Assembly (NCBI GenBank): GCA_964472295.1
Contig: CAYYJQ010000004.1
Location: forward strand, 13,761 to 77,760
Source of the DNA: JAJRZX01 sp964472295
GTDB lineage: Bacteria; Desulfobacterota; GWC2-55-46; JADFVP01
Reading direction: 5' to 3'
Length of the DNA: 64,000 nucleotides
Made by a program: the position numbers and the translations under genes. The notes beneath the pieces were generated by a model. That model saw nothing but the letters and a program-made list of their open reading frames with translations. It searched no databases and was not told the origin of the DNA. Shown in pieces: positions 1-7,553 of this stretch (positions within the stretch are counted from its first letter, which is position 1; every line of letters starts with the position of its first letter).

Positions 1-1
1 C

Positions 2-961
2 ACGGGCACACGGCCCGCGAGGCCGGAGAACATACCCTTTGAGAGCGAGCATATCCATGACACGGACTCAATCCTCGGGCTTCAGGGACTTCCCGAGAGC
101 CTCGCCATCATAGGCGGCGGGGTAATCGGCTGTGAGTACGCCTGCATATTCGCGGCCCTTGGCGTAAAGGTCACGCTCGTTGAGAAGAGACCGCGCATAC
201 TGAGGTTTGCCGACGAGGAGATAACAACAAGCCTTACGTACTGGATGCGGCACTCCGGCGTTACCATGGAGATGGAGGAAGAACTTGTAAATATCGAGGT
301 CAATGAGAAAGGCAGAGTGGCTACAAGGCTTAAGAGCGGCAAACTCATCCTCACAGACCAGCTCCTCTATACAATGGGGAGGGTGGGCAACACCGACGCC
401 CTTGACCTTGAGAATATTGAGCTCAAGGCAGGGCCAAAGGGCCTTCTGGATGTGAACCCTTTTTTTCAGACGGCCCGGCCAAATATCTACGCCGTGGGAG
501 ATGTAATCGGTTTTCCGTCCCTTGCGGCAACGTCACGCGAACAGGGCCGGCGCGCTGTATGCCATGCCTTCGAGCGCGAGGGAGAGACCTGCGAGATGAC
601 GGGCTTCATGCCCTTTGGCATATACACCATTCCGGAAATTTCCATGGTGGGTGCCACGGAAGAGGAACTGGAAAAAGACCATATACCCTATGAGACAGGG
701 AGGGCATACTTCGAGGAGGTGGCAAGGGGACAGATAACCGGAGACCTGCACGGCATGGTGAAACTCCTCTTCCAGAGAGACACGCACAGGCTCCTTGGCG
801 CGCATATCCTTGGCGAAAAGGCCTCGGAACTCATACACACGGCACAGGCCGTTATGAACTACGGCGGCACGGTGGACTACTTCAAGGATACGGTATTCAA
901 CTATCCCACCCTATCGGACGCATACAAAGCCGCGGCAATGAACGGGCTTAATAAATTATGA
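2..961 (+). CDS. sthA: Soluble pyridine nucleotide transhydrogenase, 5'-truncated by window edge
   Basis: Cytoplasmic flavoprotein that exchanges hydride between NAD(H) and NADP(H). The frame is open from the window edge, so the N-terminal FAD-binding part lies outside and about 319 residues remain. Visible are the NAD-binding Rossmann motif (IIGGGVIGCEYA, near nt 109-145), the second FAD contact (YAVGDVIGFPSLA) and the dimerisation domain (YTIPEISMVG). The C-terminus reads FNYPTLSDAYKAAAMNGL. This is the SthA form; dihydrolipoamide dehydrogenases have a His-Glu dyad (HPTxxE) here, which argues against Lpd. wrbA follows 28 nt later on the same strand, so the two may be co-transcribed as redox enzymes. 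The product is clear from family resemblance; the true start cannot be seen. Confidence 0.9.
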   Translation, partial: TGTRPARPENIPFESEHIHDTDSILGLQGLPESLAIIGGGVIGCEYACIFAALGVKVTLVEKRPRILRFADEEITTSLTYWMRHSGVTMEMEEELVNIEVNEKGRVATRLKSGKLILTDQLLYTMGRVGNTDALDLENIELKAGPKGLLDVNPFFQTARPNIYAVGDVIGFPSLAATSREQGRRAVCHAFEREGETCEMTGFMPFGIYTIPEISMVGATEEELEKDHIPYETGRAYFEEVARGQITGDLHGMVKLLFQRDTHRLLGAHILGEKASELIHTAQAVMNYGGTVDYFKDTVFNYPTLSDAYKAAAMNGLNKL

Positions 962-989
962 TAATTTCTATCAAGGGAGGACTCTTTCA

Positions 990-1622
990 ATGAAACTTAA
1001 CATCATTTTCTACAGCCTCTATGGCCATGTATACCAGATGGCCGAGGCCATGGCCGAGGGCGCAAGACACATAGAAGACGCCAGGGTCAAACTCTTCCAG
1101 GTCCCTGAAACACTGCCCGAAGAAGTGCTCGAAAAGATGAACGCAATCGAGGCCAAGAAGGCCTTTGCAGGAATCCCCACGGCAAAGGTAGAGAACCTTG
1201 CCGAGGCCGACGCCGTTATCTTCGGCACACCCACAAGGTTTGGGAATATGTGCGCTCAGATGCGCTCCTTCCTCGACTCTACTGGCCAGCTCTGGCTCCA
1301 GGGAGGACTCGTCGGCAAGGTGGGAAGCGTATTCGTCTCCACTGCCACACAACACGGCGGACAGGAGTCCACTATACTCAGTTTCCATACAACGCTCCTG
1401 CACCACGGCATGATAATCGTTGGGCTTCCCTATACGGAAAAACGCCAGATGACGCTTGAGGAAATTACAGGAGGCTCTCCTTACGGGGTCACCACCATAG
1501 CCGCGCCAGACGGCTCGCGTATGCCCAGCAAGAACGAACTCGAGATGGCACGCTTCCAGGGAATGCATGTGGCGAAAATTACAAAACGCCTCTTTGACAC
1601 CAGGGAAGGAGAAGAGGAGTAA
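990..1622 (+). CDS. wrbA: NAD(P)H:quinone oxidoreductase, flavodoxin-like (WrbA)
   Basis: FMN-dependent two-electron quinone reductase of the cytoplasm, 210 residues, the usual WrbA length. It has the flavodoxin-like start (YSLYGHVYQMAEAMAEGA), the FMN-contact motif GTPTRFGNMCAQMRSFLDST, the TQHGGQE loop and the late GSPYGVTTIA motif typical of WrbA. The ATG is preceded by a GGGAGGA ribosome site (near 976-982). It lies 28 nt after sthA on the same strand. Downstream it runs into intergenic repeat hairpins and faces msrP convergently. In known WrbA proteins the enzyme limits semiquinone radical formation; here that role is inferred from family. Confidence 0.95.
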   Translation: MKLNIIFYSLYGHVYQMAEAMAEGARHIEDARVKLFQVPETLPEEVLEKMNAIEAKKAFAGIPTAKVENLAEADAVIFGTPTRFGNMCAQMRSFLDSTGQLWLQGGLVGKVGSVFVSTATQHGGQESTILSFHTTLLHHGMIIVGLPYTEKRQMTLEEITGGSPYGVTTIAAPDGSRMPSKNELEMARFQGMHVAKITKRLFDTREGEEE

Positions 1623-1645
1623 AGAGAGAAAAAAGGGAGAGAGAG

Positions 1646-1742
1646 GCGGGCCTTGCCCGACAAGTTTAGTAGGGTGGGCACTGCCCACCAAAGATAAAGA
1701 TAAGTTGCTTTGTTGGATAGAGCGCAAGCGAAACCCAACAAA
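1646..1742. repeat. Intergenic palindromic repeat cluster between convergent wrbA and msrP
   Basis: Three palindromic modules lie between two converging genes. They are CGGGC/GCCCG near 1647-1659, GGTGGGCA/TGCCCACC at 1673-1680 and 1682-1689, and a GTTGGatagagcg...CCCAAC module near 1712-1739. The same modules recur at 2771, 12588, 25388, 54252 and 58055. The hairpins could act as a bidirectional terminator, but there is no strong T-run. Confidence 0.8.
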
Positions 1743-1746
1743 TCGA

Positions 1747-2730
1747 CTACCTATAGAGCCCGGCCACGAACTCGCCGTAGCCGTTGTACTTGAGGGTCTT
1801 TCTTCTTTTGTTCGTGCCGAGCATCCTTTCTTCTGCCTGGCTCCACCGTGGGTGGGGCACAGCGGGGTCCACATTCGAGGTGAAGCCGTACTCATCCGGG
1901 GCCATGGTGTTCCAGAAGGTGGCGGGCCGTTTTGAAGTAAACTCAATGCTCACGATTGCCTTTATGCTCTTGAAGCCATACTTCCATGGCGTAATAAGGC
2001 GAATGGGCGCCCCGTGCTGGGCGGGGAGTTCGTGGCCGTATATGCCCGTGGCCATGAGGGTTAGGTCGTTCATGGCCTCGGCCATGGTAAGGCCCTCTGT
2101 ATAGGGCCAAGGCTGCCAGAACCTTATCCTCTGCCCGCGAAATACCTTTTTATCGTAGAGCGTCCTGAACAGGACATACCTCGCGCTACTCTCTGGCTCA
2201 ACCATGCCTATGAGGTCCTTGAGTGGAAAACCCGTCCATGGAACGGCCATTGCCCAGGCCTCGACGCAGCGGAAGCGGTACAGGCGCTCCTCAAGGCCAA
2301 ACCTTCTGATGAGTTTCTCCACATCATATACGCCGGGCCTCTTTACAAGGCCCTTTATCTCCACTGTCCAGGGCCTGCTCCTGAAGCCTTCCACATACCT
2401 GTATACGTTCTTTCTTGTGGAGAACTCGTAGTAATTATTGTAACGGGCCGCGACTTTTTCATCAGTAAGGGGGCGGTCGAGGGTGAAGCCAGGGTTCTGG
2501 ATTGCCGGGTAGGTGTGGCCTTTTTTTTCTCTCATGCCAGAGCCCTCATGAAATAGGGACGTTGCAAGGGCCTCTGGGAGGTTAAGGAGAGCATCCATGC
2601 CATAGAGGGCCACGCCCGCGGTAAGGCCAAGGCGCGCGGCGTCTTTTAGGAATCTTCTCCTTGATAGATAGATTCCCTCTGGTGTGGCTTCCTTGAGGAA
2701 GTCCCATGGTTTTTTTATCTTTATGAACAC
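1747..2730 (-). CDS. msrP: Protein-methionine-sulfoxide reductase catalytic subunit (MsrP/YedY), molybdopterin enzyme
   Basis: Periplasmic Mo-molybdopterin enzyme that reduces methionine sulfoxide in envelope proteins. I choose the GTG at 2730 as start: AGGAGG lies 8 nt upstream, and the longer frame back to 2829 runs into the intergenic repeat. This gives 327 residues, close to E. coli MsrP. A twin-arginine signal (SRRRFLKDAARLGLTAG) sits near residues 23-39 and indicates Tat export. The Mo-ligating Cys is in YRFRCVEAWAM (about residue 155). The family block APDEYGF and HPRWSQA follow. The haem-binding membrane partner MsrQ is not next to it, so the electron donor is unknown. Confidence 0.93.
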   Translation of the reverse strand: MFIKIKKPWDFLKEATPEGIYLSRRRFLKDAARLGLTAGVALYGMDALLNLPEALATSLFHEGSGMREKKGHTYPAIQNPGFTLDRPLTDEKVAARYNNYYEFSTRKNVYRYVEGFRSRPWTVEIKGLVKRPGVYDVEKLIRRFGLEERLYRFRCVEAWAMAVPWTGFPLKDLIGMVEPESSARYVLFRTLYDKKVFRGQRIRFWQPWPYTEGLTMAEAMNDLTLMATGIYGHELPAQHGAPIRLITPWKYGFKSIKAIVSIEFTSKRPATFWNTMAPDEYGFTSNVDPAVPHPRWSQAEERMLGTNKRRKTLKYNGYGEFVAGLYR

Positions 2731-2770
2731 AAGCAGGCCCTCCTGTGTCCCTATTTTATTATTGGTATTT

Positions 2771-2870
2771 GTTGGGTTTCGCTTTGCTCTACCCCACCTA
2801 CGAAGTTTTACCAATGGCACTAAGGCCATTGGTAAAGGAAGTCTTTTTTTTGGCGGGCAGTGCCCGCCCT
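2771..2870. repeat. Composite palindromic repeat between msrP and glgB
   Basis: It contains, in order, a GTTGGGTTTCGCTTTGCTCT module (2771-2790), a perfect 12-bp inverted repeat TTTACCAATGGC/GCCATTGGTAAA (2807-2818 and 2825-2836), and GGCGGGCA/TGCCCGCC (2852-2859 and 2861-2868). Both flanking genes are on the minus strand, so it lies in the 3' region of glgB and upstream of msrP. Confidence 0.8.
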
Positions 2871-2949
2871 ATCCCCCTTTCATTCTCTTTTTTCCTCCTT
2901 TTTGGCGGCCACAACCCACCTTGACCCCTTTTTCCCTTTGCCCTTCGTC

Positions 2950-4866
2950 TTATCCGTCTTCTCTGCGGAGGAATATTGTTGCCAGCGGCGGGAGTGTAAC
3001 GGCCATGGAGTGTTTATATCCTTCCATTGGAACTGGTTCGGCCTTCAGGAGTCCTGAGTTTACTACTCCGCTTCCGCCGTAGATGACCTCGTCGCTATTC
3101 ATGACCTCTCTCCAGAAGCCGGCCTCTGGGACTGGGACGCGGTAGGATTTTCGCACAACGGGCGTCATATTGCAGAGCACGAGCATGGACTTTCCGCCTC
3201 CATCGCGTTTGAAGTAGAGTACGCTTCCTTCCCAGTCGTGTGCCCCGAGCCAGGTAAAGCCTTTTTCGTCAAAGTCCATGGCATAGAGGGCCGGGCTTTC
3301 GCGGTACAGGAGGTTAAGGTCTCTAACCCAGTTCTTCATGCCGGCGTGAAAGCGGTATTCAAGGACGTGCCACTCAAGTGATTCTTCGTGTGCCCATTCA
3401 CGGACCTGCCCGAACTCTCCTCCCATGAAGAGGAGTTTTTTTCCGGGGTGGCCGTACATGTAGCCGAGAAGGAGACGGAGGTTGGCGAACTTCTGCCACT
3501 CGTCTCCCGGCATTTTACCTATGAGCGAGCCCTTTCCGTGCACTACCTCATCGTGGGAGAGGGGAAGGAGGAAGTTCTCGCTAAAGGCGTACCAGAGGCT
3601 GAAGGTGATGTCATTGTGGTAGTGCTTCCTGAAGAGGGGGTCTTCCCTGAAGTACTCAAGCGTGTCGTGCATCCATCCCATGTTCCACTTCATGCCAAAG
3701 CCCAGACCCCCGAGGTATGTTGGTTTTGAGACCGCCGGCCATGCCGTTGATTCCTCGGCGATTGTCTGAATGCCGGGGAACCTTCCATAGGACACCTCGT
3801 TAAGCCTCTTCAGGAAACTCATGGCCTCAAGGTTCTCTCTTCCGCCAAACTCGTTGGGTATCCATTCGCCTTCCTTACGTGAATAATCGAGATAGAGCAT
3901 GGAGGCCACGGCGTCTACGCGCAGGCCGTCTATGTGGTAGAGGTCGAGCCAGAAGAGGGCACTGCTTATGAGGAAAGAGCGGACCTCGTTTCGTCCATAA
4001 TTGAAGATAAAACTCTTCCAGTCAGGGTGAAAGCCCCTGCGCGGGTCTGCGTGCTCGTAGAGGTGCGTCCCGTCGAAAAAGCCGGGGCCGTGCTGGTCTG
4101 ATGGAAAGTGCGATGGAACCCAGTCGAGTATCACGGCGATGCCTGCCTGGTGGAGGTTGTCTATGAGAAACATGAAGTCCTCTGGCGTGCCATACCTTGC
4201 CGTAGGAGCGAAGAAGCCCGTTGTCTGGTATCCCCATGAGCCGTAAAAGGGGTGCTCCATTACGGGCAGAAACTCAACATGCGTAAAGCCCATCTCAAGG
4301 ACATAGGAAGTCAGTTCCACGGCCATTTCACGGTATGTTAGAAAACGGCCTTCATCGCCGCGCCGCCATGAACCAAGATGCACCTCATATACAGAGTGTG
4401 GTCCATGGAGCGAGTTTTTTTCGCTTCGCGTCTCCATCCACCCCGCGTCGCCCCACTCGTATGAGAGGTCAACGACCACAGATGCCGTCTTTGGCGGCTC
4501 TTCAGCTCCAAAGGCCAGGGGATCGGCCTTTTCCACGGTGTAACCGTTAAGCCTTGACTCGATGTAGTACTTATAGAGCGTTCCCGTTTCAAGGCCAGGT
4601 ATGAACCCCTCCCAGATGCCTGACCAGTCGTCACGCACCCTGAGGGGGTGGGATGTGCGGTTCCAGCCGTTGAAGTCGCCGATGACTGCCACGTGCTTGG
4701 CATTGGGGGCCCATACAGCGAAGTGGACGCCCTTTTCGCCGTCCACCTCCAAGAGATGCGCCCCAAGTTTACGGTAGAGTTCAAAGTGGGTGCCTTCCTT
4801 TAGAAGGTATATGTCGTGGTCTGTAATGGGACCTTTATTGTAGACAATATCTGTACTCATGCTCAT
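2950..4866 (-). CDS. glgB: 1,4-alpha-glucan branching enzyme (GH13)
   Basis: Introduces alpha-1,6 branches into glycogen-like glucans in the cytoplasm. The 638 residues comprise a CBM48 N-domain (about 35-125: HFAVWAPNAKHVAVIGDFNGW) and a GH13 barrel. The GH13 motifs are complete: DWVPSHFP (248-255), GLRVDAVASMLY with nucleophile Asp318, AEEST with acid/base Glu371, and LSHDEVVHGK with His438-Asp439. The C-terminal beta-domain ends at LRREDG. No other glycogen gene (glgA, glgC, glgP) is nearby, so it is an orphan here. The start ATG at 4866 has AAGGATGG upstream; a second ATG two codons in is also possible. Confidence 0.96.
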   Translation of the reverse strand: MSMSTDIVYNKGPITDHDIYLLKEGTHFELYRKLGAHLLEVDGEKGVHFAVWAPNAKHVAVIGDFNGWNRTSHPLRVRDDWSGIWEGFIPGLETGTLYKYYIESRLNGYTVEKADPLAFGAEEPPKTASVVVDLSYEWGDAGWMETRSEKNSLHGPHSVYEVHLGSWRRGDEGRFLTYREMAVELTSYVLEMGFTHVEFLPVMEHPFYGSWGYQTTGFFAPTARYGTPEDFMFLIDNLHQAGIAVILDWVPSHFPSDQHGPGFFDGTHLYEHADPRRGFHPDWKSFIFNYGRNEVRSFLISSALFWLDLYHIDGLRVDAVASMLYLDYSRKEGEWIPNEFGGRENLEAMSFLKRLNEVSYGRFPGIQTIAEESTAWPAVSKPTYLGGLGFGMKWNMGWMHDTLEYFREDPLFRKHYHNDITFSLWYAFSENFLLPLSHDEVVHGKGSLIGKMPGDEWQKFANLRLLLGYMYGHPGKKLLFMGGEFGQVREWAHEESLEWHVLEYRFHAGMKNWVRDLNLLYRESPALYAMDFDEKGFTWLGAHDWEGSVLYFKRDGGGKSMLVLCNMTPVVRKSYRVPVPEAGFWREVMNSDEVIYGGSGVVNSGLLKAEPVPMEGYKHSMAVTLPPLATIFLRREDG

Positions 4867-5126
4867 TGGCCATCCTTACACTTTTTATCGCCTTGCCCTA
4901 CTCATTCATCAATCTAACACATTAGGTCCTGCTAAAAAAGTTAATAAGGCCTTATTCCGGCCTGTTGCCCTCAGGGTTTGTTGGTGAAAATGCCAGGTAT
5001 GTTACGCCCAAGATTCTGTGCAACTGCAAGCAATGGTGTGCGGTGGTGGTCATGCCGTCGCCTTAAAGTATCCAAGAAAATGGCAATGGGTACCCTTTTT
5101 TCAAGTGTCAGTCACAATGGCAAGGG

Positions 5127-5143
5127 CTGGCACGCATTTTGCT
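5127..5143 (+). promoter_or_regulatory. Sigma-54 (RpoN) promoter, near-perfect consensus
   Basis: CTGGCACGCATTTTGCT matches the sigma-54 pattern YTGGCACG-N4-TTGCW at every defined position. The invariant GG is at 5129-5130 and GC at 5141-5142, with exactly 10 nt between. It points towards spoVG. A start about 12 nt downstream of the GC (near 5154) would give a leader of about 330 nt that begins with the G-tract cluster. Activity is inferred from sequence only. Confidence 0.8.
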
Positions 5144-5182
5144 TTTTTAAAACGCGGGGGCCATAAGGAAGCCATAAGGAAA

Positions 5183-5245
5183 GGGGGACTAAAGGGGGAG
5201 TAAAGGGGGCGTAAAGTGGCGTAGGGGGGCGTAGGGGTGATGGGG
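5183..5245 (+). repeat. G-tract cluster with G-quadruplex potential
   Basis: Six runs of 4-6 G (5183-5187, 5194-5198, 5205-5209, 5224-5229, 5234-5237, 5242-5245) are separated by short spacers, the first three by imperfect copies of AGTAAA. This satisfies the usual four-tract G-quadruplex rule on the plus strand. It would form the 5' part of a transcript made from the sigma-54 promoter just upstream. Confidence 0.7.
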
Positions 5246-5481
5246 TGAGCTGTTAATGTTCAGCATAAAAGAGTCAGGAGAAGGGAATTACAAGGCCGAA
5301 AAAGACTAAGAAGATGCCTTTGATATGATTTTGTCAATATCCAATCAGGTATCTGAAAGACTGTCAAAAAAACAGCGTCTTTTTTTTGTCATACCATTTT
5401 TTTTTTTGGAGGTCTTCTATACAACCAGTCGTCTTGAAAAAAACTTCATAACCAGAAAATCATCAAAAGGAGGAAGAAAAG

Positions 5482-5766
5482 ATGCGTATTACGGAGATCA
5501 AGGTCCTTCCAGTGGACGGTGACGAGAAACTCAAGGCATATGTGACCATCAAACTCGACGACTGCTTTATTGTGCGCGATATGAAGGTCATAAAAGGGAC
5601 TAACGGCTACTTTGTGGCCATGCCCGCAAAGAAGATGAAGGACGGCACATACCGCGACCTAGCCCACCCACTCGATAAGGGCACAAGACAGATGATAGAA
5701 GAAGAGGTCATGTTCGAGTTCAAGAAGGTACACCATAATTCCACGTCCCTCTCCGCCAACGGTTAA
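5482..5766 (+). CDS. spoVG: SpoVG family RNA/DNA-binding regulator
   Basis: Small nucleic-acid-binding protein of 94 residues, the usual SpoVG length. The start MRITEIKVLPVDGDEKLKAY, the block CFIVRDMKVIKGTNGYFVAM and the PAKKMKDGTYRDLAHPL segment are family signatures. Known SpoVG proteins bind RNA or DNA and affect septation, virulence or envelope genes; the family is widespread outside spore formers. Strong ribosome site AAAGGAGG upstream. It stands alone, with a good terminator after it and a long leader with a sigma-54 promoter before it, so it is probably a single-gene unit. Confidence 0.95.
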   Translation: MRITEIKVLPVDGDEKLKAYVTIKLDDCFIVRDMKVIKGTNGYFVAMPAKKMKDGTYRDLAHPLDKGTRQMIEEEVMFEFKKVHHNSTSLSANG

Positions 5767-5846
5767 ATGTATTGCCTGAGGCTTGAAACTGTAATTCAAT
5801 ACAGCTCTGGCGGGAGCTGATTATTACTCTTAAAAGAATCTCTCAT

Positions 5847-5886
5847 AACAGGGCCGGCCAGACACCATCTGTCCGGTCCTGTTTTC
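5847..5886 (+). terminator. Rho-independent terminator after spoVG
   Basis: AACAGGGCCGGCCAGA pairs with TCTGTCCGGTCCTGTT (one C/T mismatch, a few G-U pairs) around a CACCA loop, and the stem runs directly into TTTT. It lies about 80 nt after the spoVG stop. Confidence 0.85.
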
Positions 5887-6088
5887 TCTCTTTATGCCCT
5901 TGACACAGGCCGAGTCAATTTATCTCTTCCATTTATAGTGGCCCAGTTTACTCTCGGACCCTGCCCCCGAATAAACACTCTCGGCAACCATGTTACACGC
6001 CATGATTCAGGCATAAGTCCCTTATAGGATTAATCTTTTCACAGGGATTCCCCCGGGTCTTCAAACCAGCTATGAATCATCGAAAAAA

Positions 6089-6124
6089 GAGATATGCGTA
6101 AATCGCATCTCAAGGCCTTTTTTT
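6089..6124 (+). terminator. Hairpin followed by T-run, possible terminator of an unannotated RNA
   Basis: GAGA-TA-TGCG (6089-6098) pairs with CGCATCTC (6104-6111), leaving a 2-nt bulge, and a run of seven T follows at 6118-6124 after AAGGCC. No gene ends just upstream, because spoVG already has its own terminator 200 nt earlier. It may therefore end a small RNA, or be chance. Confidence 0.4.
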
Positions 6125-6252
6125 AATAAAAAAGTTGACCTTTTATGCCGATAAAATATAAGATGTAGGCGTAAACTCCTGAAATTTCCGCCACATCATG
6201 AACTGCGCCAGCGCTCTTTTGTAGTAAGCAGGGTGTGTTGGCGGTTCAATAG

Positions 6253-6268
6253 TGGACAGGCCCTTGCA
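6253..6268 (+). promoter_or_regulatory. Possible sigma-54 promoter upstream of the glycosyltransferase
   Basis: TGGACAGGCCCTTGCA keeps the invariant GG (6254-6255) and GC (6266-6267) exactly 10 nt apart and the TTGCA of the -12 box, but the -24 box is TGGACAG, not TGGCACG. A start near 6279 would leave a leader of about 70 nt to the ATG at 6351. Confidence 0.4.
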
Positions 6269-6350
6269 TAAGGTGCCAAGGGCACAGGATGGATGAGAGG
6301 GGAAGGTAGAAGAGGGGAAGTGACCCCGGCTCAGAAAGGCTTCGAGGTCC

Positions 6351-7553
6351 ATGGCACTGAGAGTAGCGCTTGTACATGACTGGCTGACCGGGATGCGCGG
6401 CGGCGAGAGGGTCCTTGAGGCCTTTTTCGAGGTCTTTCCAGAGGCCGACCTCTTCACACTCATTTACCAGCCTGGCACCGTAACCCCCCTTATTGAGAAC
6501 CACCGGATAAAGACCTCCTTTATCCAGAGACTGCCCTTTGTAAAGAAGCACTACCGCCTTTATCTGCCCCTCTTCCCCATGGCGATTGAGAGGCTCGACC
6601 TTACAGGGTATGACCTTGTCATCTCTCTGAGCCACTGCGTTGCAAAGGGCGTTATCACCCCTCCAGGCTCAATGCACATCTGTTATATCTTTACGCCCAT
6701 GAGGTATATCTGGGACCGTTTCAACGACTACTTTGGCCCTGGCCGGGCACCGGCCTTGAAAAGGGCGGCTTTCTCTGCAATCGCTCATTATCTCCGCGTC
6801 TGGGACACATCATCAGCCGAGCGCGTGGACCGTTTTATCGCAATTTCAAGATACATTGCCGGAAGGGTGGGAAAATACTACGGCAGGGATGCCGGTGTCA
6901 TATACCCTCCAGTGGACCTTGAGAGGTTCTCGCTATCAAAATCAGGGCCAGAAGACTTCTATCTCATAGTATCGGCCTTTGCCCCATACAAGAGGCTTGA
7001 TATAGCCGTAAGGGCCTTTAACTCCATGGGTAAGAGGCTTGTAGTCGCAGGTTCCGGGCAGGACGGCAAAAAACTCCGAGCCATGGCCGGGCCAAATATT
7101 GAGTTTCTCGGCAGTGCCTCTGATGAAAAAATTGCCTCGCTCTACAGCAGGTGCCGGGCCTTGATATTTCCCGGTGAGGAAGACTTTGGCATAACACCCC
7201 TTGAGGCAATGGCCTCCGGACGGCCTGTCATCGCATACGGCGCAGGAGGCGCCCTTGAGACAGTTGTCCCCCTCTTCAGGGATAAAGACGCCTCAACGGA
7301 GAATCATGACCCCACAGGGCTCTTTTTCTTCGAGCAGACCAAAGAGGCCCTTATAGACGCCATTACTCTATTTGAGAAAAACATAAAGAGGTTCAGCCCC
7401 GGGGCGGCACGTGAAAGGGCAGGGGAGTTTTCCCTTGAGGACTTCAGAAATACCATAAGAGACACTATTGAGAACGAATACGAAGACTTCTTGCGGACAG
7501 GGAAAAAATGCTCAAAAAACACGCCCAGATATTCGAGAATATCCTCTTTCTGA
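6351..7553 (+). CDS. GT4-family glycosyltransferase, probable polysaccharide mannosyl/glucosyltransferase
   Basis: Retaining GT-B glycosyltransferase of 400 residues, probably acting on a lipid-linked sugar at the cytoplasmic face of the membrane. The N-domain begins RVALVHDWLTGMRGGERVLE, a start seen in WbaZ-like enzymes. The C-domain shows VSAFAPYKRLDIAVRAF, the sugar-nucleotide loop VVAGSGQDGKKL, and the EX7E motif EDFGITPLE (Glu277, Glu285). Its last 46 nt overlap the next gene, a sugar-phosphate transferase, so the two are translationally linked. With ugd downstream this forms an exopolysaccharide or capsule set. The donor sugar cannot be read from sequence. The ribosome site is weak (GAGG, close to the ATG). 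Confidence 0.9.
   Translation: MALRVALVHDWLTGMRGGERVLEAFFEVFPEADLFTLIYQPGTVTPLIENHRIKTSFIQRLPFVKKHYRLYLPLFPMAIERLDLTGYDLVISLSHCVAKGVITPPGSMHICYIFTPMRYIWDRFNDYFGPGRAPALKRAAFSAIAHYLRVWDTSSAERVDRFIAISRYIAGRVGKYYGRDAGVIYPPVDLERFSLSKSGPEDFYLIVSAFAPYKRLDIAVRAFNSMGKRLVVAGSGQDGKKLRAMAGPNIEFLGSASDEKIASLYSRCRALIFPGEEDFGITPLEAMASGRPVIAYGAGGALETVVPLFRDKDASTENHDPTGLFFFEQTKEALIDAITLFEKNIKRFSPGAARERAGEFSLEDFRNTIRDTIENEYEDFLRTGKKCSKNTPRYSRISSF

Larger units (their letters stand above)
4867..5481. other. 615-bp gene-free region between glgB and spoVG
   Basis: No convincing coding sequence: the short open frames here (for example near 4978-5203) have no family resemblance and cross low-complexity G-runs. The region holds the divergent glgB upstream part, a sigma-54 promoter (5127-5143), a G-tract cluster (5183-5245) and an A/T-rich leader before spoVG. 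The spoVG ribosome site AAAGGAGGAAG lies just before 5482. Confidence 0.75.
5887..6350. other. Gene-free region upstream of the polysaccharide genes
   Basis: No coding sequence is supported. It contains a hairpin plus T-run at 6089-6124, a sigma-54-like element at 6253-6268, and an isolated TTGACA at 5900-5905 without a clear -10 at normal distance. The remainder shows nothing I can name. Confidence 0.6.

Noticed and set aside
987..1946. Long minus-strand open frame of 319 codons opposite wrbA
   Set aside because: It overlaps the whole of wrbA, which has clear family motifs, and then runs through repeat DNA; its translation is low in known motifs and rich in Ser/Pro/Arg.
4978..5203. Two overlapping short frames before spoVG
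   Set aside because: They cross the sigma-54 promoter and the G-tracts, have no ribosome site and no resemblance to known proteins.
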